Below, piece by piece: positions 26,329 to 39,758 of a stretch of DNA of 64,000 nt (position 1 is its first letter; each line of letters opens with the position of its first letter). Below the pieces are notes generated by a model. The model was given only the letters and a program-made list of their open reading frames with translations, searched no databases and was not told the origin of the DNA. This DNA is from Daldinia sp. FL1419 (Eukaryota; Ascomycota; Sordariomycetes; Xylariales; Hypoxylaceae): NCBI GenBank assembly GCA_025201765.1, contig MU623373.1, forward strand, positions 224,838 to 288,837, read 5' to 3'. A program made the translations under genes and the position numbers.

Positions 26329-27456
26329 TTAAATGAAGGCTTCATCTTCACTACTATGTCCCTTTCGTCTTGAGAGCCATACCTTTGCTACTTCGTATGT
26401 ACCCAAGTAGAGTCCACTACCAACCAAAGTCCATACGGCGCGAAGAATGGAACCCCTGAACAACCCCGAGACACCAGTTTCTGCAATAACCTCCCGTGCT
26501 ACGGCGAGTCCACCTCGTACCTTGTATTGAGTTGCGCCCTGCGTTGCGTGAGTCCGGTCATGTGCACCCTGGTTCACGTCCTGACTACTTCCGGCCGCAA
26601 GCATCAACCGCGTCTTCACCACATCCATAGGGGTCGTGACAACGGCAGCGAAGCTACCCGCCAAACCAGCACTGACTCCCGTGATGACACCCGTCTCGAG
26701 CAAAGTCTGCTTCTCCCTTGCGCCGAGTCCCGAGTTGGGTTGGGCCGCACGTGATCGTTGGCCCCAGATCCTGGAGCGCATGAATTCGAAGATTGGAAAC
26801 TGGATAGCTGTGAAGGGCAAATTTCGCGCTACTAGAGCAGTGTACCCTGATAGAAGCTTTCGTCCAACACCCGTGCCGCCTACAGTTAGCTGCTTGAGAG
26901 CTTGGAGGGAAGCGGACCTGCGCGAGCTACCAGACTTTTGCTGCAACATCTGGGCGTTTTGCTTGATGACTTCGGAAGGCGTGAGGACCAAGCAAGAGGC
27001 ACATTCCGCTATAGCTGATGCGCCTGAATGTACTAATGGTTGCGGAAGGCCCAAGGGCGATCCATGGCGGCTGATGAATGATTTAGTGGCTTCGTAGGTG
27101 GTGAAGAAAGTGCCTGCAGCAGGTAGAGTAGCGAGGATAACTATTCCAATACCTTGGTACAGGCCCTTGAAGAGTTGTCGTGAGGGTAGTTTGGTCTTGG
27201 TGGAAGGATCGGCAAAAGTCTTGATAAAATCTCGGCTTTGCTGGCGAGTCTTCAAGGTGTCCAACGGATATATGATCAAGTCCACGACGAAAGCTGCTCC
27301 GCCGCCCGCCTAGAAATCAGGCGAATTAATATGTGATGGAATTATATAAAAAAAATAATAAAAAATAATAAAAAATAATAAAAAATAATAAAAAATAACA
27401 AAATAAAAATTGCAAAGACTTACCAACATGACATCGAGATTTGAATTACCACTCAT
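26329..27456 (-). CDS. Mitochondrial carrier, S-adenosylmethionine carrier-like
   Basis: Exons 27456-27424 (11 codons) and 27309-26329 give 337 residues. Three carrier repeats can be seen from their signatures: PLDTLKTR in repeat 1, TPSEVIKQ in repeat 2 and TPMDVVKTR in repeat 3, each closing an odd-numbered helix. The combination of PLDTLKTRQQS, PSEVIKQ and FTAIQFPIFE is closest to the Pet8/SLC25A26 group that exchanges cytosolic SAM for mitochondrial SAH (family memory). An orphan related carrier remains possible. It would reside in the mitochondrial inner membrane. The loop after repeat 3's signature is longer than usual (about 25 polar residues). The 114-nt intron holds five copies of an A-rich decamer. 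Confidence 0.8.
27351..27400 (+). repeat. Decamer repeat AAAAATAATA within carrier intron
   Basis: Five tandem decamers, the last with one change, lie entirely inside the intron at 27310-27423 of the carrier gene. Splice sites on both sides remain intact. Confidence 0.9.
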
Positions 27457-28117
27457 TGTGGCTACTCCAGTACTATGGAGGACTTGAAGGAAGTTGGCGA
27501 TGTCAAGTCCTTGGCGCCCTTGTATTTTGAACTTGAATCTGATTAGATTGATAAGATTATGCAAAGTCTAAGTTTCCGTGGTAACATCCATTAGCTCCTT
27601 CCCTATAGCGATATATGGGGATATATAGCGATATGAGGCCATAATGACATGCTTAGAGCAGGTACGTACCTACGTTGAGCACTTACCTAGGCTAGATAGG
27701 TAGGCAGATACTAATAAACTGACGATATACCAAACTAATGACATCATACTAAGATAAGATTTAGATGAGCATCACTTGCAATCATTGCATCTGGTTCATT
27801 AGAGGCGATGGTTATGTCTTTGAACTTTCTAGTCCTACTTCGATATTTTCTTTATGCAGCATTGTAATTTCACACTCGCGCATATATCATTATAGCGGGG
27901 ATCCTGACACTTTACTATTCAACTTGATATAGGAAGTCCTTCCTTAGGTAGAAGGCCATAACGAGTCTCAGGCGAAGTTTTTAATCCCCGGTAGCTAATA
28001 TGGGAATCATATATTATTTTGTCTATGTCTTACAGTGACGAAGCGCGAATTGGATGGATATCATGTAGGCATTACTCCGTTCTTTTAATCATCTTCAATC
28101 CTCATGTCAACAGTTCG
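27457..28117. other. Intergenic, carrier upstream and ChAPs downstream
   Basis: This stretch lies between the start of the mitochondrial carrier and the 3' end of the ChAPs gene, both on the minus strand. It contains TACCTA-type words near 27660-27700 but no coding sequence or RNA gene that I recognise. Confidence 0.5.
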
Positions 28118-30444
28118 TTAGCCGTCTGTGCCACTGCTTCTAAACGTGGCACATAATGCGGCGTAATGGTGAGTTAAATCTAATACGTTTTGGGGTAGAC
28201 TTGTCGCCTGGATGATCGATCGGACTTTGACGGCCCCTTCTTCCTCGATCAAGACTCTTATCGTATGGAGGAGCTCGGGAGAGAATTCAGAGTACCAACG
28301 GTACTGCCACGTCACCAGACGGATGACAGCTGCTATGGTATCTCTTGTCATCTTCTGCTTTTCGAATGCTCGGAGGATTCCTGATAATGCTTTCGGGCTG
28401 AATCGTGCGGCGAGACAAGCCCGGTAAGCCTCGACTGCTTCGTCGCGGTGCTGGAGGCGCTCAGCCAAGGCACCTAGAATTTCCCACTCTTCGGCGGATT
28501 TCTTGTATTGCATCGACTGAGCCTTATATTGGGCCATCTGCGTTCTCCATATCGTATAGACACGAAGATCCTCGTATAAAACCATGAAGAGACTATCGAG
28601 CCATCTTTCACAAAGACGCTTATTGTTCAAGCGTGAAAGATGTTCGTCAGTTGTTGCGCTCTAAGGCTTATATTAGTATTGACTATCGGGGATTGAGGAG
28701 GGCTACTTACAGTATCTCCGTCAGCTTTTACCTCACCAGGGTCAATAGTGTGAGTTGGCTTCTCCACGCTGCTCCCCTGACCATTGGTTAATGTGGGTGC
28801 CGCTGAGTCGGTGCCGGCTGTACTCTTCTCGTCGTCAGCCTCATCGTCACTTTGATCACCGTTCGTAGTGGGCTCTGGAGTTCCGCGTAGCCCGTCGATG
28901 CTTGGATTACGTTTTGCTGACTGAGCCTGCGGAACGCTATCGTGTTTCTCTGTCCGATACTCATCCTCCATAACGAAGACGTTACTTCGTATTTTTAGGA
29001 GCTGGTCCCAGCCAATCTTCGCGGTCATCTCTGTGAGAATTGCGTAGGCTAGCTTGAAAGTACCGCGGTAAGAGGCAGCGCGGAGGTTAAGCAAGCTCGG
29101 ATCTACCTGTTCAGCATATCTGGACTCTGGTTCGCTATCAATCTCATCTAAACGAGTTTCGGGTAATGTAGGGAGGTAGACGTCCTTCGGTTCCGGCATA
29201 ACTGGTGCGTCCTTGTCCTGATAGGTAAACATTGGGCACGAGTTGAGGATTGTGAGCGCGTTTTCCCAATCTTCCATAGCAACGTAAACCTGCGCCAATC
29301 TCGCCCAGGTACCGAATTCGCTGGGTGCGGCGATCGTACTACGGTCCGCACAACCTAGCGCCATTTTCAGCCTCTCCTCCTTCTGCGCCGGGGTTTCAGC
29401 CACCAATGCTTTTTTGAGGAGGAACTCAGCCTGCGTATCTAGCATAACATAATCCATCGGAGAGTCCTTAAGAGCCTGGTATAGTACGCGCACACCTTTT
29501 ACTTCCTCGTTACCCATGAAGAGAACCTTGGCAAGTAGGGATGATACCTCAACATTCTGATCTTTCAACTTCTGGAAGAGGTTGATACCGGAAGCAAAGC
29601 GCCCAGTTGTGTAGAAATACTTGAGAAGGCCGGTAGTAAGGTGGTTCGATACGTTGTTCGGAACCTGCACGACAGAATCGGAACCCAGTTGCCAACCTGT
29701 AAATGATTATAAGCGTACGAATCTTGGTAGATGATGGGTGTACGTACCTCTGAAAAAGAGGCTCTCAGCAGCGCTCAAGAATCGATGCTCGGTTTCGGTG
29801 TTGGTAACGGGATTGAAGCGCCTCACACCCATGATCTTCCTAATAGTATCGCCACTCCCATCATCAGCGTACGAATACGCACGTAAAACGCTGCACAGAT
29901 ATGTTTCGAGCCATAGTTCGTCTGTCGCCTTTCGCTTCTCTCCTCTTTCATCGACGCAGTAGGCTTCGACCGTTCCGGGGATAGTGACGTGGACGCGCAT
30001 ATCAAGCCGGGAGAATGCATTATAGCAGCAGTATAGACCCTCTACAATCTTGTGCGTAGCAACTTGACCATGTTCCTTGTAAGTAAGGGTGTTTATATAT
30101 GCGGCAAGACTAGCCGACGAGGATGCATCGACACCGGTAACATGATGATATACTCCCGTCTGTACAAATCAATTTAGTACTAATCCTAGGAAGTTGGAAT
30201 AATCTGCATACCTGCTTGACGGTGTTTCTGAGGTTTTGTTTCAAAAGGTGAACTAGATCGGGAGGGCCAAGCTCGCGCAATGACACCAGGGTCTCGGTAC
30301 GGGCTTCAATTGATTCGTGTAGCACCTCCTCTGAAATCCTAAAGAGACCATTAGCAACGAGAATGCAATTGAAAAGGAGAAAGAAGGGTTAGTTAATGAC
30401 TATTATCCTAAGGTGTCTTACTCTGGGACCGCCGGCGGAGGCAT
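28118..30444 (-). CDS. ChAPs family protein (Chs5-Arf1 binding, Bud7/Bch1-like)
   Basis: ChAPs proteins form the exomer coat with Chs5 and Arf1 at the trans-Golgi and carry cargo such as chitin synthases to the cell surface. Five exons are proposed: 30444-30422, 30338-30212, 30159-29748, 29696-28711 and 28660-28118, giving 696 residues. All four joins keep the frame and use GT-AG sites. The N-terminus and the segment around GVYHHVTGVDASS match the family as I remember it. The middle is a helical tetratricopeptide-type solenoid (for example EFGTWARLAQVYVAMEDWENA). A low-complexity acidic insert precedes the C-terminal helical part. There is no signal peptide or membrane helix. It is transcribed away from HIR3 with 936 bp between starts. 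Confidence 0.85.
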
Positions 30445-31380
30445 AGCGACGGTAGCAGAACCTGATGGTGAAGTGTATGGTACAGGTGTTAGGAGACGCC
30501 AATGGGTGTCCTTAAAGTTGTGGAGTGATTGATATATTAAGAAGAACACAACACCTAAGATTCAATTCGTTCAGAACCTGAAATCATAGTTATAAGGAGC
30601 ATTTACTAGAAATAATGAATGGATGTCACAAGCGGAACGACCACGGGTAAAACTGCCCAAGTAGGGACATATGGATAGGTAGGTAATAACCTGGAATAGG
30701 AACAAGTTTAACAGGGTCCGAATGGGGGAACTTCTTGTTTGGTGGTGCTTGATTGCGTTTGGTGTGTTAAATTTCCTCGTCCTTTTTTTCAAAGATTTGG
30801 AGCGCACGAGCCATCGAGAAAGAGGTGTTAAGGAACTTGGATTGCTCTTACGTTGATTGGGATATAGTGATATTGATGACGGCGAATTGGTATAGCGGGG
30901 TAGCTAGGGGTCAGGACGTCGCTACCTGGGTATGCCTAAGTGGGCTTTGTATTGTACCATGGGGTCTATGTACTTGCCTACTTACCTACCTACCTACCTA
31001 CCTGCACCTGTACTTACCTGTACCTGTACCTGTACAATACCTGTGCAGCTTCCCGGTCTTGCGATTTGGTTAATAGGTACACGTAATTCGCGTCTCTAGC
31101 AAACCTCTAACCTACGCGATTCGGTGCATCTTAGTTTCTCTTCAGCCCTGTAGTACATGATCGTTGTACCTTTAATTTCCATCTCTGCTTTTTTAATTCT
31201 GATCCTGAATATTACATTTCACATTTCCCGATTAACACACCTGTACCGCAACGAGTAATTATATTTCTCAACACTTTAATAGTAATTGTGTCATCCCTAA
31301 ATAGGTACATTAACAATTTCGATATGCGACATTGATATCCGCGATTCTAGATCGGAGCGCAATCGGCGCAAACTGACAAG
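30445..31380. promoter_or_regulatory. Divergent promoter region, ChAPs and HIR3
   Basis: The 936-bp gap between the two divergent start codons must hold both promoters. A run of TACC/TACCTGT units lies at about 30976-31040. No TATA box or known factor site is convincing. Confidence 0.5.
30976..31040 (+). repeat. TACC microsatellite in the divergent promoter
   Basis: Consecutive TACC tetramers grade into CTGTAC hexamers. It is read directly and lies about 340-400 bp upstream of HIR3. Confidence 0.85.
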
Positions 31381-34300
31381 ATGGCCTTCTCCGCCATCAA
31401 TGTCGAACCCGAGGAAAATATCGATGAGGAGATTGACGACACCCGTGAGATTCAAATTGACGAAGCATTGAAACGCTTCCAGACTGCCCTCAAACTTCAC
31501 GCACAAGGCCCTAAACACTACGAAGAAGCATCGGAAGCCTATAAGTCGTTATTTGAATCCGATATATTTCGATACCCCGAAAGTACAACCGATTTTGAGC
31601 GTGCCGAACGCCAATCCGATCCGCGACATCTTGGCCTTGAGGTCCCATTTTCTCAGCCTCTAGATGTTTCCCAAGGAGATATAGACGGTAGTGGTAGTAG
31701 CTTGCCCCAAACCCTCTATCTTGCCTACAAGAATCATGGCCAATTCGCTTTGGACCATATTAGACATCTAGTTAAAGAAGGACAAGATACGGGATCTATA
31801 TTTAAAGATAAAAAGGTGCTCGCGGCGGCTCAGAAGGCACTTTACGAATTCAGTACGGCCCTAGACTTCGATCCGTCGGATGCCGAATTATGGAGAAGGG
31901 CCGCGCGCGTTGCTGCATTTTTGAACAGCGCCAGAATCAGTCGATACTGCCTTGAAGCCGCAATTGAACTCGACGATGACCCAGCCGTGGAGGAAGTTGA
32001 GCCGCCTTCGTTAGCTGAGGGATTCGCGGGAGAACAATTGAGGAGGCAGCTTGACGTATTATCCGATGATCTGGCACTCTCGCACCCTATTATGGCTCCA
32101 TTCCTAAAGAAATCAATACCAGGACGTCTCGAAAAACACGTCGATCCGTTCCCATTTCTTCCGAATCCTACTAACTCTCTTATACCCCCGTCTCCTACGG
32201 CCTCACTAGACCAGCAAAAGCCCCGGCGTCTGATCATCAATGTTCCCGTCGCTTCGTGGACAGATTTGGGTATGTCGCTTGTGCAGTTAGTCGCAGCTAG
32301 GGGCATATCTGGGGAGGCTATAACTTTGAATCTCCCAGATATACCGGACGCCGAACAAGATGTTGAGGTGCTCAGCCATAGGCCAAACCCAAAGTTACGT
32401 GAGAATAGTAGGGTTGTTCAGTCCGAGAGTAAACCACCACCACAATCCAAGGATGACCAGAGTGATTCCCCAAAAGAAGGCATCGCTGAAAATGGTACCG
32501 CAATCGAAGATTTACGGGCTGAACGTAGTGTCTCCGTTCTCTCGCGGAAGCGTTCCCAATCTACGGCGGGGCTTCCTGACGGTGTTGATGAAGAAGTCGT
32601 AGATCAGAAGAGGAGTAAGCGTATTCGTCGCCGAGAAACTGCCGGTGAAGTTATGGACACGAATACCCAGTATGCTACGCAATTGCAGCCATTCCAGGCT
32701 GCCGATCAAAACCTCTTTCAGATGACGCGCAATATGATAGAGAACTTGGGGGTCACCGACCGTGATACCCTTGATCGACTAGCTGAGATTCTCGATTCTT
32801 GTGCGTCTTCTACTCGAACTGCTAAACTTGAACGGCTGGCTATGGTGGACTTGCGAAATTCACTCATAAAATTCGACGAGGAGAGTACTAGAGTAGTCTT
32901 TAATAAAAAGGAGGCATCATCTGTCGGCTTCTCCTCCTTCCTGGAGCACTCAAAGCCTGGATCCCAGAATAAGCGCGAAACGCCCATTTTCCACGAAACA
33001 AAAGGCTTAAAGGCTTTCGTTGAAGCTGTCAATAATAACTGGATGGGAGTCCAAGACGTCGCTTTCGAGTGGGTCAAGCATGTTTGCGTGACTTACCTTA
33101 CGAGCAAGTGGTCAGATTCTATGAAGACTGCGGTTGTCCAGGTGATTAGCCATCTCGATGAGGATATCTGGAATCGCATACACTATGAACTTGAATATCA
33201 TACCATGTCCGAGGATCCGGCTACAACGTTAGCCACAATTGATGGAATAGTTCAAATGCTGTTTGAACTACACCTAGATGTGTATGAACGGATCACCAAC
33301 CCCAATAGTGCTGTAGACATTGCGATTCGTGTAGAGACCAAAGGAAGATTAGGGCGCTGGTTCTCACTTGCATCGCAGATGAGTCGGGATCGCCCCGAGA
33401 GCGGAGACCATCTGCTGTCTCTCCGGTTTTTATGGTCGGCTGTTTTTGCTGTGACTCTGACCGAGGGTGTATCAAGAGACCACATTCTGCAGTGCTGGAA
33501 GAGTCTGCGTGATAGGCTTAGCGAGGAAGAAGAGCACTTCGACATCCGACTACCGAATAATGCGATTATGCCAGAAGTCTCTGCCCGCGCAGCTGATAGG
33601 GAAATATCTAAACTTACGACGATGGATTTCTTCCTTGGACTATTCCAAAACGATCTTAGCGACCCTGTCTCTATCATTGAGAGCCTCGAACCAGTCCTGA
33701 ATCCTTCCTCGGTTTGTATAGCGACAAATGATCCTGGGTATATGGTGATTGACGAAGACCCTTCGGCTCCGGTAGCTACCAGCAAGAATCTACCTATCTC
33801 GGAGGCCGCGGATCAGGGTCTGCGTGATCTCTGGAAATTCTTGCTAGGGGCCAGCACAGAATTAAGGTTGTTTCTATGGACACGTCTTGGGGAAGCCTAT
33901 AACGCTATTGATTATACAACAAAACAATTTTCATGCCTTCTCAAAAGTATCGAAATGGTTGTAGCAGACTTCGAGCAGGATTCTTATCTAGCTATGCCTG
34001 CCGAAGCACGCCACCCTCTCTTTTTGAAGATGTTGAAGTTTCTAGACGAATTATTGATCCAGTCGCTTTCAATGGCGCTGAATGATGCCAAAGCGTTTGA
34101 CATCATAGACGACGACCACCTAAGGTCTAGCATTTCGGCTTTGACTAAACTTTCCTGTTTGTTACATGTGTCTTGCATGTATGAAGACGAGGTGCGCGTA
34201 GGCATGAAACAACACCTTTCAAACGGCGCAACATTCCAGTCTTTCTTAACCAAACTCCGCGAGATGCAAGTTAGGAACTGGTCTTTGCTATATACGATGC

Positions 34301-37123
34301 TAAAGGCTGGTATTGCGCAGAACAGGGCGGGTTTCACCACTCCTGACAATGACCTCGCAGATTATTTAGCAGCTATACATCAGGTTTTAGGCCTTAGAAA
34401 ATTCTGCAAAGCGTCCAACAAGATTTTCCTCAAGATGATGCGGGTAGAGCTTTTGAAACAGAATCTTATAGATAACTGGGAGGACTATCTTGGTCAGGTT
34501 CTTTACGACCTCTACGGACTTAAACTCGGAGTAGGTCTTAGCGAAGTACAAGACCATGGGTGCCCCCCCGAAAAGCTCGAACGACGAAATACTACGGCGC
34601 TAGTCGAGAGGGTATCAGTCTTAGCAAACCGCATGCCGATGAAAGATTTGCTGAAGTCGGACCTGAAGACAACGATTGAACACATGCAGCAGGCTATAGG
34701 GCAAACCAAATCGAACCAGCAGTTCATACAGAATCTCAGGATATTCAACCAAACCCTACAACGACCTATTCCGCCTCTTCGCCTCTACGAAGCGCTTAAA
34801 GGTAACATATCTATTGACGCGGTTACTGTCAACACCCCGGATAGCGCCCTAGCCAAGCACGGATGGTTCTTCCTCCTGGGTATGATCGCATTCACTAAGT
34901 TCAAAGGCGTGGATCTTAATAGGAGGCAGACCCCAGGCGCTACTGATGACCTTCGCATTGGTGCCACATTTCTACGCCAGCAGCTGCAGTTCACCCCTGA
35001 TCAATGGGATGCTTGGTTCAGACTCGCGGAATGCTTCGATTACGAGCTCGATGAGTCCGTGCTCTGGACGGCAGATAAAATGAATAAAGAGAGGGCAGAA
35101 TTGGTGAAGTACCAGCGAAGTGCAATTCATTGTTATACTCTTGCTTTATCACAGTCTAGGAATACGCCACCAGACGCGCTCAGGGAGCGCTCTGATGATA
35201 TCCATGACCTTTATCATAAATTTGGCATGCGCATGTATGCGTCTAGCCGAGAACCGTTCGCGATGGAGCCTTTTCATCACTCCGAGCACAAAAGATTCGT
35301 TATCCTCGAATCTGGCGTGGAGTCCAAAGATCTTCATTCCCAGATGGAAGATTACAAAGTGTGGAAGTATGCTGCTAGGTTATTCGCTAAAGCCATGGAA
35401 GTCAAACCAAAACAATGGCAGTAAGTATACCATTTAAATCTATAGACCTTTGACTAACGATTTTGATAGAAACCCGTACATGGTGGCCAAGTGCATCTGG
35501 AAGATGTATCAGAAACCCCCAACATCACTCGACCATAGAGATAGACGAGACCGGCCTACTATGAAAGCAGTTATAGATGCGCTCGAAAAGGCTATTGAGG
35601 TCGTGTCTGCACTACCGAAACCGCGTCATGGTCAAGATCCAATTCTAGAGCCTCATTACAAGATCGTGTCGATCATGCATAAGTTAGTAATGCGAGGAGA
35701 TATAACGCCTCAAGCAGCAGCCGATGTACTCCAGCGTCAACCATACGCCGTCCAGGATGGTGAACATGTCGAGATCGCAGAGCTGGAAGACTGGGAGCCG
35801 TATGTAATCGAAACGCTTACCCATCTTCGAGAGAAAGATAGATCAAATTGGCAACATCGTATCATCATGCGCCATGCACGAATATTGTTTGATGAAAACT
35901 CCGAAGAGCAGAGTTACGTTCAGGCAATGGCTGCTTTTGGCGTATTACGGGAATCAATGCTCACCAAGACTATGGTTATGAACGTATGGAAGTGCGATGC
36001 AGAACGGCCAGGCCGACATCACGTCTACACAGAGCAGTATATCCGGTTCGCCGTCAAGCTCTTAGTCGTTCTAAAGGATAGGACGAATTTCGAGGCTTTG
36101 CTACGCCGTTTACGCAAAAAGGGAGCGGACTTTTATCATTTCAATGATCTTTGGCAGACTTGCTGCGTCGCGTATTTGCGACTTATCCGCCAAACATATC
36201 AGATCTCCCCAGTCCTCGAGGATGATTTTAAACCAATTAGCCCGGATGAGTTTGATATCATCACCTCCAGGATTAGCGAGTGGTCTTCAGATCCTTCTTC
36301 ATCTCACCCCGCGCTTAGCGCCTTGCAAGAGACCATCGAATTGAAGAAGCTTAATGCCGGTTTAATGAAAGCTGGCGCCATCGACGACCTAGTAAGCGAC
36401 TGCTACACGGCGTTATATTTCGGGATTGGGAGGGCTCTGCCGGGTCCTGATGTCTCTACTTTAATTGCGGAGCGGGAGCAAGCACGCCTGCGGGAAGAAT
36501 CTCGGCAAGCCGACAAGGTCACAGAATCTAAGCCGACAAACTCATTAAGCAGCCTCTTAAACCCCCAGTCGCATGAGAACTCGGGTGCAGAGGGCGCAGC
36601 CGGAGATTCGGCACCGGCGAATACGGAAGGGCCACAGCGGCCTCGTAAAGTGGGAATAAGAAGGGCCGATATTCTACGCAAGGCAGAACAAGCTGTCGTT
36701 CGTGCCCAAGAAGGTCCAAAGCCCGCTAACGCCAAATCCCGAGGCTCCGTCTCAAGCAGTAAAACACCCGCAGCAGAGGAAGGGAAGCAGGATGATGCGG
36801 TCGACGACTCGAGAAGCGACAATGGTGCACTAGATGAGGATGTGGAGATGAAGGATGAAGAGGCCGAAGGCGAGGGCAATGAAGAGGGTGAGGATGAGGG
36901 CGACTTGAGTTCGGCACCTGGAAGCGTTCATGACTCTGCCGACGACGAGAGCGATCTAAGCGACGCACCACCAGATGACATACTGGATACGGATGAGCTT
37001 AGACAACTGATGTTTCCAAATTTGACCAGGAGGAGTATGGAGACGACGATAGAAAGCTCGGAGAGCGAAGAGCTCCACACCGAGGATTCTTCCGATGATG
37101 AGACCAAAGAAATGGAAGAGTAG
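31381..37123 (+). CDS. HIR3: Histone transcription regulator 3 (HIR complex subunit)
   Basis: HIR3, related to animal CABIN1, is the large scaffold of the HIR histone H3-H4 chaperone complex, which deposits histones outside replication and represses histone genes. Exon 1 is 31381-35420 and exon 2 is 35470-37123, with a 49-nt intron (GTAAGT ... GATAG), giving 1,897 residues. The N-terminal 100 residues (helical, starting MAFSAINVEPEENID) match the family. Tetratricopeptide-like helices occur near residues 30-60 and 135-200 and again around the exon junction. A basic nuclear-localisation-like stretch (KRSKRIRRRE) lies near 410-420. The C-terminus is disordered and very acidic, typical for histone chaperones. 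This is the largest gene in the window. Identification is firm by architecture and N-terminus. Confidence 0.9.
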
Positions 37124-37600
37124 GTTTCCTAAGACCTTACGGTCCGAGGCGCCTTACGTACATTATCCTATATCTCGTGTTAGAAATCATCGAAGACGGC
37201 AATGCTGTATTTTAGGTGGGAGATGTACCCTGCGGCTCTTTGCCCGGGTTTCGGAGTTGAATTAATTCTTTGCTAAATGCTTCGATTGTCCTAGGATCTA
37301 ATAGCCACGATATATACCCAATCTATTAGGAGTGCTATTTTAGAATTACCAACGTATCCTGCCGATTGAATTGTATGTATTAGGAAGCCCTTCAGATATT
37401 CATGCTTATTGACCTTTCTTAACAAGCACATTAGCTCGTACTTTTTGTCTAATTGATTTCGTTTTCGTCCATCCGCGATTCGACAGAGATAATATCAGAG
37501 GTTAAGCTCTCAGATTGGTATTACTATTCTACGTAGATCTACATATAACAAGAAGCTAACCTAGCATTTCATATATACGGCTATAAATAATTAGCATTAA
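37124..37600. other. Intergenic between convergent genes
   Basis: This stretch holds the 3' ends of HIR3 (+) and the metalloprotease (-). I see nothing beyond likely AT-rich terminator and polyadenylation sequence. Confidence 0.5.
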
Positions 37601-38792
37601 CTATTCGCTATTCAGAAAAGACAATATCTTACCATTAGCGTAGAGCGAGTAATTATCCGCATTCAGCAATGCGCGCTCAGCCGGCAACGCCACGCTCTCG
37701 TTGTACCCGTACACGAAGTCGTCCGTGTGCGGCTTATACACGTCCTCACAGTGCGTCATCTCGTGGATCGTGGTCGTGGCTTGGTCCTGGTGATGGCAAC
37801 CTTGAGGCAGCGGGGGAAGAGCGTCGTAGAATAGGGGGCACATGACGACGTAACTAAAGTCCCATTTGGTATATGCGTTTAGGGGTCCCTCGGTTTCGCA
37901 GAGGTTGTAATAGTCGTAGCAGAAATACCGGGACGGTCCCGAGTCGGTTGACGAACATTCTTTCGCTGCCGCTTTTAGGCGACCGGCGACCGTCTGCCGC
38001 GTTTCTGATGAATTGGTCTGGAAGTACTCCACGAACCGGGCGGACGACGGGTCCGCGGCATCAGCTGCAGCTGCTAGAGCGAGCTTCTCGCAGTTAGCGA
38101 GGGCCGCGGTACTGGCGGCTAGCTGAGTGGCGTTGCAGCCATCTTGAACATCGGTGCGTTCTTGGAGCGGGTTGAAGCTCATTGCTTTAGGAACAGCTGC
38201 GGCGCTTTGGGCATCAACATGGAGGCTGATGCTGTTAGACTGGATGGCGATCGCGGGTCCGGACAATTCGGTAGACCCGGCGGGCGCTACCGGGATCATT
38301 CCTGTGGCGGAAAAGGTATACGTCCCGGATTTTTCGAATTTATGCACGGCGGCAGCTTTGATGACCGTGCTTAGAGACTCGGATGCTTTCAGTAACCGAA
38401 AGTTCTTGGCTGTGAGGGCGTCATGAAGGATACTCGCGTGGATTCCCCTGAAAGGAACCTCCGCGCCTATAAGTCATTAGTATTAGCATTATCCATACGG
38501 ACCACATTGTCTCGGGTCTAAAATCTGAAATACCTGATTCGTCCACGACTGAGACTTTTTCAACGGGCAATACCTCGTCGAGGAGAGTGCCAACTCGTAG
38601 CAGATTAAGATCCTCGGAGCCAACGTTCTTAATGGTGGCGATCAATTCAGCAACTTCGCCTGTTGAAGAAGGAGCTAGGATAACCTCCAGAGCTGAGGCC
38701 TGTCTGCCAAAGATAAGCTTTAACATGTGTGCATTGACATTGGCCGTCGCGGCAAAGCTAACGATAGCCAGAAGAATCCCGACTGGCCCCAT
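37601..38792 (-). CDS. Secreted deuterolysin-type metalloprotease (M35)
   Basis: Deuterolysins are secreted zinc endopeptidases that prefer basic nuclear proteins. Exons 38792-38534 and 38466-37601, joined over a 67-nt intron, give 374 residues, the usual size of the pre-pro-enzyme. Residues 1-21 are a signal peptide. A propeptide of about 170 residues follows. The zinc motif HEMTH is at 321-325, and the aspzincin third ligand lies in the TDDFVYG segment (probably D336), which fits GTxDxxYG apart from the leading Gly. Cysteines expected for disulphides are present (for example around YFCYDYYNLC). It probably serves extracellular protein breakdown. Confidence 0.92.
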
Positions 38793-39162
38793 CTCGACAA
38801 TTAACCAGTGTTCCTAGTTACCCACGAACCCGCTGTTAGAAGATTTTACAATGAAGCGTCTGCGATGCTCTTCATCCTTATATGCGACTAATCACCTAGT
38901 AAACGGGCATTTCTATTCTTCAATCTTTCCCAAATAAGGATTCACCTCCGAGTGGAGACTTTCTCGTGTTCGGTGCTTAGACGCGTTCGGGCGGTTGGCT
39001 GCAACGCTGCAAGGAGCCGGGGTTTGGGGATACGATCATGTGTATAAACGTCAATAACAACGTATCACCGCGATATCCCAACAAAGCCAACAATCTGACG
39101 AAGTCATAGGTGTTAATATATTTATAGATATAATGCCATTGCAAGTTAAGTACTATAACTAC
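38793..39162. other. Intergenic upstream of metalloprotease
   Basis: This stretch probably holds the promoter of the metalloprotease on the minus strand. No element is recognised. Confidence 0.45.
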
Positions 39163-39615
39163 CTAGTTGACTTCAATGTTCAATCGTCCTAATACCGGAT
39201 TCAATTTCCAAGTAATAACTCGGCGACGACAGTCATCACATACAGGGCTGCTAACCAGTATGATAGCTTTCTTCAAGGAATCTTCTGCAGACGCCTCTTT
39301 CAAGTCCATGAATTTCCTCCTATATGCCTCCCATTCCTCCTCTCGAGTAAGTTTCGACATATGAGACTCAAGTCCTGGGTGAGCATCTTGCGGTCGGTAG
39401 ACGGTCGTTGATGGCTAAAAGCGCCTAGCTGGCCAAGACCTGGCTCATCTTCCGCATCGTCAAGGAGGTAAACAATTGCTCTACGATCCATATCTCTTGC
39501 ATATGTATCTTCATTATAGATACCGCAATTCGATTGCCGAGTCTTCATATTCTCCCTTGACGGCTTTGCAAAATCAGCGGCACACCGAAGTTGGTTGTGA
39601 TTGATATATGATATC
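39163..39615 (-). pseudogene. Left part of decayed ankyrin-repeat gene
   Basis: On the minus strand the sequence next to the retroelement reads, in one frame, DISITTNFGVPLILQSRQG, a good fit to part of an ankyrin repeat, then a stop. Further on, other frames are open: about 80 residues in one (39548-39300) and 65 in another (39360-39163, with CDDCRRR). Frame breaks between these pieces show it is not an intact gene, unless unrecognised introns exist. The ankyrin match continues on the other side of the retrotransposon (47058-47240), so both are remnants of one gene split by the insertion. Identity of the non-ankyrin tail is unknown. Confidence 0.55.
39611..39615. repeat. Target site duplication, left copy (ATATC)
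   Basis: The five bases ATATC lie directly before the TG of the left LTR and are repeated directly after the CA of the right LTR (47053-47057). Five base pairs is the usual duplication made by Ty1/copia integrases. Confidence 0.85.
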
Positions 39616-39758
39616 TGTTAGAATGTGTGTGGCTGGTATACAAGGATATAATACGCCCTATATCCGTAACCTTATATATTGTAGATATGCCTATTTATTC
39701 TTTAAGATAAACTTGATAATACAAGTAACTTACCTTATATATGCGTTTTATTTTAATA
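39616..39758 (+). repeat. Left LTR (143 bp)
   Basis: It begins TGTTAGAAT and ends AATA where the right copy ends AACA, so the expected terminal CA has become TA here. It aligns without gaps to 46910-47052. I counted 27 differences in 143 positions and all are transitions. Confidence 0.88.

Noticed and set aside
30976..31040. CRISPR-like or telomere-like array
   Set aside because: It is a plain TACC/CTGTAC microsatellite with no spacers, and CRISPR is not expected in fungi.
31842..36971. Long minus-strand frames across HIR3
   Set aside because: They mirror the codon usage of the large plus-strand gene and have no domain content.
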